In this document: piece by piece, positions 55,536 to 64,000 of the stretch
How the letters are laid out: every line of letters begins with the position of its first letter
Numbering within the stretch: position 1 is the first letter of the stretch
Assembly (NCBI RefSeq): GCF_017654505.1
Contig: NC_054536.1
Span: 94,105,859-94,169,858, forward strand
Direction: 5' to 3'
From: Polyodon spathula
Taxonomy: Eukaryota > Chordata > Actinopteri > Acipenseriformes > Polyodontidae
DNA length: 64,000 nucleotides
Position numbers and translations under genes: made by a program
Notes under the pieces: model-generated
Databases searched by the model: none
What the model was told of the DNA's origin: nothing
Seen by the model: only the letters and a program-made list of their open reading frames with translations

Positions 55536-56075
55536 TGTTGCTGGAGCCAGAGCTGCTGTCATGTAGTCCTGAGAAAGGGATGAATTCATTCCATGATGAG
55601 GTGATGGAAGGGAGGAGGTTGCAGAGCAAGAGACGATGCTGCTGGCATGATCTGGTGGAATTGCAAATCTGGTGGATCTGCAAATGGAAAAGCATCGACA
55701 GCATTATTAGAGGAACCGGGCACATGCCATGTTTGAATAAGAAATTGTTTGACACAGACAGCCATATGAACCTTTGTAGAAATTTCATGATGAATGGTAC
55801 TGAAAATCGGCCTTTATTGATTGTTTGGACTGACTGAATTGTCGCGATAGTACATAATTTATTTTCTAGACCATGATCTACTCCAGATGAAAGCAGCTTT
55901 AAATATTGGGTATAATGCCAATAATGCAGTGGATTTCTGTTCTGATGATAGAAATGCTATTTCAGGGGATCATTTGCTGAAAAAAACCTTGATTGGCCAG
56001 GATTACCCCATAGCCTAGATGAGAAGCGTCCGTGAACAGAGCAAGGTCTGCAGCTGCTATGCAATCCTTGTGTAA
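55500..56075 (-). pseudogene. RNase H domain of the YR retroelement, broken
   Basis: FTDASHLGYG contains the first RNase H acidic residue. Downstream YYRDNSVSP has the DN motif position, and HVPGSSNNAVDAF matches the HxPGxxNxxAD pattern that ends the RNase H of YR and gypsy elements. In-frame stops occur between the blocks. Confidence 0.72.
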
Positions 56076-56159
56076 CATAGATAGCCCATTCCAGTGCTGC
56101 AGTAGTCCACATTTTTATATTCTTCCTTGCTTCCAATCTGGTGACTGAAGGTGTTGTGA

Positions 56160-56680
56160 TGGAGGTTGGCGACGTCAGCTGTGGGCTGCGAGGCTGTAAA
56201 GCTGCGAGGCTGCAAGGCTGTGGGCTGCGAGGCTGCAGACTGTGAGGCTGAGGGCTGCCAGGCTGCGAGGCTGTAGGCTGCGAGGCTGCAGACTGTGAGG
56301 CTGAGGGCTGCCAGGCTGTGAGGCTGTGGGATGCGAGGCTGTGTGCTGCGAGGCTGCATGCTGCGAGGCTGCTGGCTGTGGGTTGTGGCCTGCGAGGCTG
56401 CGAGACTGTGGGTTCTGAGGCTGTGGGTTGTGAGGCTGCGAGGTTGCAGGCTGTGGGCTGCAAGGCTATGGCCTGCAAGGCTGTGATGCTGTGGGCTACC
56501 AGTCCACAGGCTGCGAGGCTGTAGGCTGTGAGGCTGCAAGGCTGCAAGGTTGTGGCCTGTAAGGTTGTGGCCTCTCAGGCTTTGAGGCTGTTGGCTTCGA
56601 GGCTGCAAGGCTGCGAGGCTGCGGGTTGTGAGGCTGCGGGCTGTGAGGCTGTGGACTGCTAGACTGCAAGTTTGGGAGAG
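56160..56680. repeat. GGCTG-rich VNTR
   Basis: Reiterated 7-10 bp words such as GCGAGGCTG, GTGGGCTG and CAAGGCTG, without a strict period. Long Gln/Pro/Ser/Ala/Leu-rich frames on the - strand are by-products of the repeat. Confidence 0.9.
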
Positions 56681-57330
56681 GGAGTTGCTGCCTGCAGGAG
56701 TGCCGGAGATGGAGGTGCTGTCTGCAGGAGTGACGGAGAGAGAGGTGCTGCCGCTGCTGGAATACTCCACACACCTGCCAGCTACACAGAGGAGGGGCAG
56801 CTGGGAAGACTACCGAAGCGTTTGGGATGCCCCGCAGGGGTGCTGTGCCTGTGGGAAGTATGGGCACTAAGTGGTGTACTGACGGAGGAGCAGCAGCTGG
56901 AGATCCTTGAGCCATGGTCAGCACTAGTTGCAAGATGGGAAGAGCCATCGACACTGCAAGTGCCAGCCCTTTGAAGGGTTCCTGCAAAGGCCACGAGCCA
57001 AGAGCAGAGCACCAGTGGAGAGCAGGAGCAGTGACTGCCTCCAGTACGACTCCTCGAACCCCGTCAAGCACCACCACCGCCACGGCCTGAGGGCCCAGCG
57101 CTGCCACTTGACTGCCCACCGCAAGCAACAGAGTGCCCCATGCTGAGGTCAGCCTTGCCACTGTCAGTGCCACCACTTGACTGCCCACTGCCAGCGCCTG
57201 AGGGCCCTGCGTCACCGCCAGTCTCGTCATTGCCAGTATTGCCACTGCCAGCATTGCCACTGCTGGAGTGCACCGCGCCTGGGGGTTTAAACGCTGGAGG
57301 CTCTAACCCAAGATGGGAAGGGTGAACACA
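56628..57330 (+). pseudogene. gag-like retroelement remnant with zinc-knuckle motif
   Basis: The + frame at 56750-56870 reads WEDYRSVWDAPQGCCACGKYGH and then a stop. The CxxCxxxxH spacing is that of a gag CCHC knuckle, but the last Cys is missing. A Pro/Ser/Gly-rich region with repeated CCACTGCCAG words follows to about 57290. The element type is unresolved. Confidence 0.5.
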
Positions 57331-58577
57331 GATTACCACTTGATGCACAGACGTCTTCAAACTGGAAAGGAGGTTGCAAAAAACTGAAGGCCCAGAGGCA
57401 CTGTTTAGGGCAAAGTACTCTAGTACTGAACTTGGGGTTAGTAAAGACTGTCACCTTAACAATAGGAAAATAGTCAATTGTTCTATTTTATTGTTTTAAT
57501 AGACCATTGCGTTTGAAATATCTGTGCTGTTAATCTGCTTGAGAATTCACTTCACGTAAAACAAAAAATCGCCTGCTGCTCAAAGAACGTCCCAAGTTCA
57601 AGTCTGGAACTGAATTCTGTGTGACCTACACATCTAGAGAGAAAAACTTCATTACTGAACAACTGTTGGCACAGTTGAGCCAGCAACACAGTGCAACTTT
57701 GCAGGTGTGCTCCTGCCTCCAGTCCCTCCCCTCTGCAGTGTGACAGGGCAGAGCTCATTATAAGATGTGGAAATCATAATATATACATACAAACACTGTA
57801 TATACTGCAACTAGCCTGGGCTTCTGTATGAAAATGAGCATGATGCTCCTCCTACCCAGTACCAGTGGTGTTGCAAACAAGGAGGAGAGCGAGGGAGGAG
57901 CTTGTAGATGCAGAGTCACCCTCTTACACACAGCCAGGAAGAGCCAGTATAGGAAAGCACATGGATCCCTGCTTACAGCACCTCGGAAGACATGACAAAA
58001 TGAGGGCTCACTATATGACTCACATTCTTCCCACACTGTGAGGTGAACATAATACAGGGCCAGCGTATAGGCTTCAGAGAGATTGCTTGATTCAAACTGA
58101 ATGACAAGGACGACAATTTAAGCAGCTCACACATTGCTTAGAGAGGAAGAGAGTGAGTAGAGAGCTACTGGGGAAATTCCTGGCAGGGGTACTACTGTAG
58201 ATAGGACATTCTTACTTCTTATGGTACTTTGTGTTTGAATGTTGTAGTTGTTTTAAATGTTTTTTTTTTTTTTTTTTAATGAGTAACAGGTAAAGTAAAA
58301 GGAAGATGATACCTATCTGTTGATGTGTATGTTCTAATCTAAAGGATGCACTTTTACAATTCTGTATGTGTTGAAGTTAATTTTAAAATAATGTAATAAA
58401 AATCATTTGTCTTTCAAAATCATATATAATTATTAACACTATAAAATAACAGAAACTACTTTTACAAACTGTGTGGGGCATTACGCCATTAAGGTGTGCC
58501 AAAAATGGGGAACAATTTTAAACTGTTAACTGGAAAACTTTTTCTAAGTAAACATTTCCTTCCTCTTGCGATTCCAG
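57331..58577 (+). other. Upstream region of slc52a3, no gene seen
   Basis: No coding exon was recognised. It ends in a good acceptor, CTCTTGCGATTCCAG at 58577, which suggests a spliced 5' UTR for slc52a3. The upstream non-coding exon is not located. Confidence 0.45.
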
Positions 58578-58641
58578 ATACCCTTCCAACCAGTGGCGTC
58601 TTGAGGTTGCTTGAAAAGGATTCGGACCTCACTGATTCGTC

Positions 58642-61357
58642 ATGGCACTGCTAACCCATGCCCTATCCTGCCTCTTTGGGATCGGGTCCTGGGTGGCCAT
58701 CAATGGGATGTGGGTAGAGCTGCCCTTGATCGTGCCTGAGATCCCAGAGGGGTGGTACCTGCCTTCTTACCTTACTGTGCTCATCCAGATGGCCAACATT
58801 GGGCCTCTGTTTGTCACCTTAATGCACCGTTTCCATCCAGGCAAGCTAAGTGAGGTTGCGGTCATTTATACCATCATTGGCGTAGGCATTGTTGCTAGTT
58901 TCCTCCTGGCTTTCTTGTGGAAGGAGACCCTGGTTGTTGCTGGCAGCTCCCGAAGTGTGGCTCTCCTGGTTCTAACGTTCTTCCTCTCCACCGTGGACTG
59001 CACGTCCTCTGTGACGTTTCTGCCTTTCATGATGCATCTCAAACCCCAGTACATGACCACATACTTCATCGGTGAGGGCCTCAGTGGATTAGTGCCGGGG
59101 TTGGTGGCCCTGGTTCAAGGCGTGGGAATGGTGAAATGCATCAACCAGACACAAACAATAAATGGCAGCTTTGGCAACTCGACCATAAGCTTGGAGCTCC
59201 AGGCTTGGTACCAACCGGCCATGTTTTCTGCTCAAGTCTTTTTCTTTTTCCTCAGTGTGATGATGGTGGTGTGCTTAGGGGCCTTCCTGCTTCTCAACTA
59301 CCACCCAAATGTTCAGCGGGAACGTAAAGCCAGCAGATACCTTGAGGGAGGCATTCATGGTGAAAATGGGGAGCTGAGTGCTGGAGCAAACAGTCAGCCC
59401 GAGCAGAAGCCCATGATTAGCCCCCTGGAAAGCCAGCAGCCAGCAGCACAGAGCTCATTTGGTTCTGGGAAGTACAGTTGGCCTGAATGTCTGTTTCTCT
59501 TTGTGGTGCTTGGCTGGGCAAATGCACTGACCAATGCTGTCCTCCCTGCAGTCCAGTCCTACTCCTGTTTGCCCTATGGAAACAATGCCTACCACATGTC
59601 AGCCACCCTTGGTGCTGTGGCCAATCCTGTGGCCTGCTTCATCGCCATGTTCCTGCCAAACAGGTGAGGCTTACAGTGGAAAACTCTGAATATCCTCTTT
59701 GTATGTTTGTCTTTCCTTAAGCCCTATGATGATTTCCTAAATCAGGGACATGAAATATTTCTTGATCTTTTGACTACAATAGGCAGATATTATTTGCTAC
59801 TAAGGTGAAAGGTTTCCATTCCAATAGGTAATATCTTGAGACAGCCTCCTTAGTTTATTTCTGGAATCTAACATTTACACTACCTGCTGCTGTTGGATCC
59901 TACTAATGTCCTACCGTTTTTTTTTTTAAAAGCTAGCTAGTAGGTTATTTGAGAAATAAACAAAACATCATCCAGAAGTTCACATAGTACAGTATATTCC
60001 AGCTGTGCTTCACTCCTTCCCACATTGCAGAAGGTCCCTTCTTCCAGAGCACTTCGCTTGCCCTCAGCGTGACTGTTTAAAGTCGTTCAGTTGTGATATA
60101 CGCCAGCACACATAAAGAGTCACCCTGCTGCCTTATAATAGAACACTGAAATAACGAAATGTGTATTTAATAGGAGGCCTTTTTCAGTTAATATAATAAT
60201 TTGGTTTCAGGAAGCCAAATGAAACTGAAGAAATACAGAAGTAAAAAAATAAAAAATAAAAATCCTTCTGGTAAATTCCTGGCTGGGAGGCAAGATGAAT
60301 AAAACCAGTCAAACTGCATACCACACTAAGGCAGCAAGTGTCTGGGCCCTGGGACTGTCTTGATCATGAATCATTTCCACTTCATATTTTCATTCTTTTA
60401 ATTCAAACAGCAAGTGAACAGTACCTGCACGGAAAGGTTCAAAACAATAACAGGAGAATGAGTTTCAATTAAAAAGCAAAACAGTGGCAACTGGAGTTCT
60501 CCTCAGCTGTTGTGAGAATTGCAGTGTAAATAACTGGGCACACTACATGTTTATTATAGGGGACACTCCCACTATAACCTGTTAGCAGCAACTACACTTA
60601 TAACACTATTATTTATTTATTTATTTATTTATTAACAGACGCCCTTATCCGAGCTGACTTACAATTGTTACAAAATATCATAGTACAAAGTTACACATTA
60701 TAAAATATCACATTACAGATAAGGGCAGTCAAATTCAATTAAGAGCAAAATACAGAATATAGTAAATAATTACATTTAAGTATGAGTTTGACTGAGAGCA
60801 GTTAAACTTATAGTAAAAACAATTGCTTATACAAGTAAACAGCACATAGTAAATATGATAAATGGATGAGAATGATTTCAAATAAGAGCAATTACACAAA
60901 ACATGAATGCCGATACCTTTAAGAGTAAAATCAAGTATAAGATATAGGAAGTAGTTATAATTAAGAGCAGTGGTAGAATACGGCAAGGTGTGGAGCAGTT
61001 CAGAGCAAGTATAAGCTGATGCAGGTATTTGTTATTTAGATTTGATGACTTACAGTATGTTTATAAGTGTTCGGTGGCTACCTCTAATTAGTTTGAGATG
61101 TACTTTCTGTTGCACTCTTTGTGTGGCAGAAATACACTCTCAACTTGAACACCAATAAACACACAAAAAACCCCATCAGAACCACGCTCGTTATTCCTAT
61201 TCTTATGAAGGGCTGATGCCTTGTTCCTCCCAGGTCGTTCCTGCTGCTGGGAGTCCTCACCCTGGCTGGCACTGGCTTTGGATCCTATATCATGACAACA
61301 GCGGTGCTGAGTCCATGCCCACTTCTCATTCATTACAGCACAGGGGCCGTTTTGATA
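58642..61357 (+). CDS. slc52a3: Riboflavin transporter, solute carrier family 52 member 3-like (3' exon outside window)
   Basis: Coding exons are 58642-59663 and 61234-61357 (phase 2 then phase 0), with donors AACAG|GTGAGG and ATA|GTAAGT, giving 382 codons. By comparison with slc52a2, about 70 C-terminal codons in a last exon beyond 64000 are missing. The ATG follows an in-frame TGA 9 nt upstream and has G at +4. Member 3 traits are [72 protein letters not shown] and SPCPLL. NQT, NGS and NST (168, 174, 179) are candidate glycosylation sites. A hydrophilic loop spans about 220-280. It would mediate riboflavin uptake across the plasma membrane, in the human case mainly intestinal. Confidence 0.93.
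59664..61233 (+). other. slc52a3 intron
   Basis: AT-rich with no exon. A (TTAT)n run at 60604-60632 leads into CAGACGCCCTTATCCGAGC and GACTTACAATTGTTAC, a motif familiar from dispersed fish repeats, followed by about 350 bp of low-complexity A-rich sequence. Confidence 0.6.
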
Positions 61358-61418
61358 GTAAGTAACATTTTTTAATTCTCTTTACATTTTGCATCATCTT
61401 TATCTTCTGTAATTACAC

Positions 61419-62714
61419 TATGTAACACAATTTTTGTTCCTGGGTAGTAAGTGTTATTTCCTAATTGCTTATGCCTCAAAAATATAGAAAATGGCTATTA
61501 TTCCCCACAAACTTTGCTTTTGTGACCAGGACAGTGATATTTTGAAATTTACCTATTTCCAATGAGAAAACGGGTGAATTTGTGTCTTTTCGTTCACATA
61601 AAGTCAGAAAAAAACAACATATGAATCCAAATTAACATGTATTTATACTAAAGTAATACAAAAATGACTACAAAAGATTTAGAAGCGAGTAGTTTTTTGA
61701 GATTTATGATTACACTGTAAATCACTTTCACGAATCAGCCCCCAAATGTAGTCTCCCATCATGTTCTCGTTATACTGTCCTTGGTAGCGGCGTTCAAAGT
61801 CAGTATATCCTGGTGGAAGCGCTCGCCTTGCTCCTCCGAGTACGCTCCCATGTTCTCCTTGAATTTATCAAGATGAGCTTCAAGGATATGGACTTTGAGG
61901 GACATCGTACAGCCCATTGTGCCATAGTTCTTCACCAGAGTCTCAAACAGCTCCACATAGTTTTCGGCCTTGTAATTGCCCAGGAAGCCCAGAACCACTG
62001 CGACAAAGCTGTTCCAAGCCGCTTTCTCCTTACTAATGAGATCTTCTTTATCTGTGGTGCAACGAAGACACCGGCTTTGACCTTTGCCTCAGACAGCTTA
62101 GGGAAGAAGTCTTGAAGGTGCCGACTCCTTATGTAGAGCTCTGACAAATTGTTTCATAAGGCCCAATTTGATGTGCAGTGGTGGCATCAGCACCTTCTGG
62201 GGGTCCACCAGTGGCTCCCACTTGACATTGTGCCTCCCCACAGAGAACTCGGTCCGCTGTGGCCAGTCCCGCCTGTGGTAGTGAGCCTTGGTGTCCTTGC
62301 TGTCCCAAAGGCAAAGATAGCAGGGAAACTTGGTAAAACCGCCTTGGAGACCCATCAGGAATGCTACCATTGCAGCCTCTTGATGCCATCTCAGAAAAAT
62401 GCAGATATGTATCCATTTAGGCAGCTGGAACTAAACTGAACTGGTGGGCTTAAGGCCCCTGTATTTATACTACTATTTATATTACTGGAAAGTTCTAGAA
62501 AGTTCTAGAAGTTACTCCAAGTTTACTCAGCACTGAATCTATCTGGAATGTTCTGGAAAATAGGTAAATTTCAAAATATCACTGTCCTGGTCACAAAAGC
62601 AAAGTTTGTGGGGAATAATAGCCATTTTCTATACTTTTGAGGCATAAGCAATTAGGAAATAACACTTACTACCCAGGAACCAAAATAAATAAATAAATAA
62701 ATAAATTGTTACGC
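61419..62714 (-). mobile_element. Unclassified DNA-transposon-like element with long TIRs (1.3 kb)
   Basis: 61431-61563 and 62551-62690 are near-perfect inverted repeats of about 130 bp (TTCCTGGGTAGTAAGTGTTA, TTCCCCACAAACTTTGCTTT, GACAGTGATATTTTGAAATT). The match extends out to TATGTAAC/GTTACGCA, with an (AAAT)n expansion in the right arm. The interior encodes, on the - strand, parts of one protein family broken by frameshifts. It lies in an slc52a3 intron. The superfamily was not identified. Confidence 0.8.
61759..62416 (-). pseudogene. Transposase-like protein of unknown superfamily, fragmented
   Basis: On the - strand in order: FPCYLCLWDSKDTKAHYHRRDW with a CxxCxxxxxxxxHxxxxxW pattern (about 62325-62260), KVLMPPLHIKLGLMKQFVRAL (about 62215-62150), DFFPKLSEAKVKAGVFVAPQI (about 62110-62045), FLGNYKAENYVELFETLVKNY (about 61985-61920), MSLKVHILEAHLDKFKENMG and EEQGERFHQDI (about 61900-61810). 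I recall similar anonymous proteins from fish and invertebrates but not a named family. At least two frame changes are present. Confidence 0.7.
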
Positions 62715-64000
62715 ATTGTTATCAGCATACAGCATAACAATAGCTCAACACCATGTTTGGGTTGTTACTACTTTGCACAGTTTGTTTTGTCATTGTATTT
62801 CAATTTTAAAAACTGCACTTGACTGTGTGGTTATAGCCAGGGAGACCTATTTAGATGAGGATTTCTTCAGACTGCTTAGAACCAACCTGAGCACAGCTTC
62901 AGGACATTATTGAGTTCATGGCAAGGCAATGGTCGAGGTAAAGCCCGTTGCTCATTTAACCTCCAAATGAGTTATAACACAAGAATGATCTAACAGTATG
63001 CTCATTAAGAGAGGATCGTCCTGAATCGTCAAAAAATGGATATGATCAGCATAGTATAACTGTTGATAAACTTTATACCCACATTCTGTCCAGGTCCTGT
63101 ACTCAACTATGATATGTTGATATATTGTGTTCCCCATGTGTGACAGACTGACAGGCAGACAGACCTACCGACCGACACAGTCCATGCATAAGGGTCCACA
63201 TTTTGTGAAAAATTCACCTGGGGGGTTTTCTGACATGCTGAGTTCAGAAATGATAGCCATTTTTTTTTAAATGTTCACTTTGACCTGTGGCCTTGCAAAG
63301 GTCAACCTAAAGTAAGATAGGGACCTTGACCAGAAAAATCACCCTGGGTGCAATTTAGATGCTCCCATCATGTGCAGCACCTCGTTCTACTCATATTGAA
63401 TAGGGCTTTTCAGAACAAAACACTAGGGGCACCCTACTCACTTCTGGCAAATTGCCAGACGAGGGGTAACTGATGAGTTTTATTCAAACTTCAGCCCAAC
63501 CCTTTACCCTGTAGGGGATGTTGCTGTAAGACCCTTAGATATCAGACTTCCAAATTCTGTGAGAAACACTTGGTTTCAAGTCCCACCACTGGTCATTAAA
63601 CCCCCTTGATATTTGAATTTTTGCTATTTGTACCGGTTTAGGCAGTAATAACTTGTGTGGGGGACTCAAAAATCACTCAAAGATATGTTTGGATAGGTGT
63701 TGATGAGATCTACAAGCATCAAGTAAAATATTATGGTATGCAGGGATTTTTGTCATGCAATTGCTTATGGCCACTTTGGTGAGGTTAAATATCCAAACTG
63801 GCTATTTCTTCAACTTTGCATTCTCTGAGGATTGATCTAGACAAAAAAGTAACAGTATGTGCTTCAACTGGCACTAGCTTGGAGCTGAGGGGTTTTGAAC
63901 TTGCATGGGATTTGGGACTTCTGTGTTACGATGACACATTTGAAATTACCAAAACCTTACTTAGCTGGGTTTTAAAAACTAAATTCACTGTTTTTCTTAA
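62715..64000 (+). other. slc52a3 intron continuing to window edge
   Basis: No candidate for the missing last slc52a3 exon was found here: no acceptor is followed by an open frame with the SWxxFxGxxSYxKV-type pattern. No transposon was recognised. Confidence 0.5.

Larger units (their letters stand above)
53600..56075 (-). mobile_element. Tyrosine-recombinase retroelement remnant (Ngaro/DIRS-like), minisatellite-expanded
   Basis: On the - strand the order is RNase H (LALFTDASHLGYGVI at about 56045-55995), then WHVPGSSNNAVDAF (about 55735-55695), then the 43-bp minisatellite (55535-54291), then the recombinase (54290-53650). RNase H followed by a tyrosine recombinase on one strand identifies a YR retrotransposon. 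No terminal repeats were found. The Ngaro/DIRS choice is undecided, and it is not a close relative of the other two DIRS copies. Confidence 0.72.

Noticed and set aside
56057..57260. Gln/Pro/Ser/Ala-rich frames of 190-254 codons on the - strand
   Set aside because: They arise from the GGCTG repeat and its GC-rich neighbour; several overlapping frames are open at once, which indicates repeat structure rather than coding.
61813..62439. Plus-strand frames across the long-TIR element
   Set aside because: They are complements of the - strand frames, which carry the coherent order of motifs.
62715..64000. Last exon of slc52a3
   Set aside because: Expected about 210 nt starting after a CAG with a conserved SWxxFxG...YxKV pattern; none was seen, so it is assumed to lie beyond the window.

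Overview
The window is vertebrate nuclear DNA, most likely from a non-teleost ray-finned fish such as a sturgeon or paddlefish. This is inferred from intron-containing riboflavin-transporter genes of the vertebrate SLC52 family and from a dense mixture of fish-type transposons: CR1-like LINEs with a TTCTTATG 3' repeat, DIRS and other tyrosine-recombinase retroelements, Tc1/mariner, hAT and MITEs. Species assignment is not secure. There is no bacterial or organellar sequence.

Three host-like genes are supported, all on the + strand. (1) 3759-11767: a two-exon gene for an uncharacterised 945-residue protein. A 73-nt first coding exon is spliced over a 5.2-kb intron to a 2.77-kb second exon, and the reading frame is open throughout. 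Its central region resembles an anonymous fish/invertebrate family that may be transposase-derived. (2) 26037-37961: slc52a2-like riboflavin transporter, four coding exons, 449 codons, with a poly(A) signal at 38240. (3) 58642 to beyond the right edge: slc52a3-like riboflavin transporter, two coding exons seen (382 codons), with the last exon outside the window. The two transporters lie head to tail with matching splice phases and an identical 124-nt penultimate exon.

Most of the remainder is transposon-derived. 1-3700: CR1 3' ends, a SINE-like copy and promoter-like sequence. 3832-9002: the large intron, holding a Tc1 element and hAT-like ends. 12563-16651: a decayed DIRS element with a nested hAT fragment, placed just downstream of gene 1. 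17425-21239: two Tc1/mariner elements. 23545-24180: a hAT remnant. 28850-34459: a DIRS element in an slc52a2 intron, itself split by a CR1 insertion. 35776-36770: a Tigger-like non-autonomous element. 38898-41239: Tc1 elements. 42281-42772 and 45318-45675: minisatellites. 45993-47155 and 50790-52693: CR1 reverse-transcriptase copies. 53600-56075: a tyrosine-recombinase retroelement with an internal 43-bp minisatellite. 56160-57330: a GGCTG-rich VNTR and a gag-like zinc knuckle. 61419-62714: an unclassified element with long terminal inverted repeats, inside an slc52a3 intron.

No complete unknown multi-gene system was found. The best candidates for something undescribed are the 945-residue gene, the long-TIR element at 61419-62714, and the minisatellite-bearing recombinase retroelement at 53600-56075. 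All homology statements come from motif recognition by eye; no database search was run.
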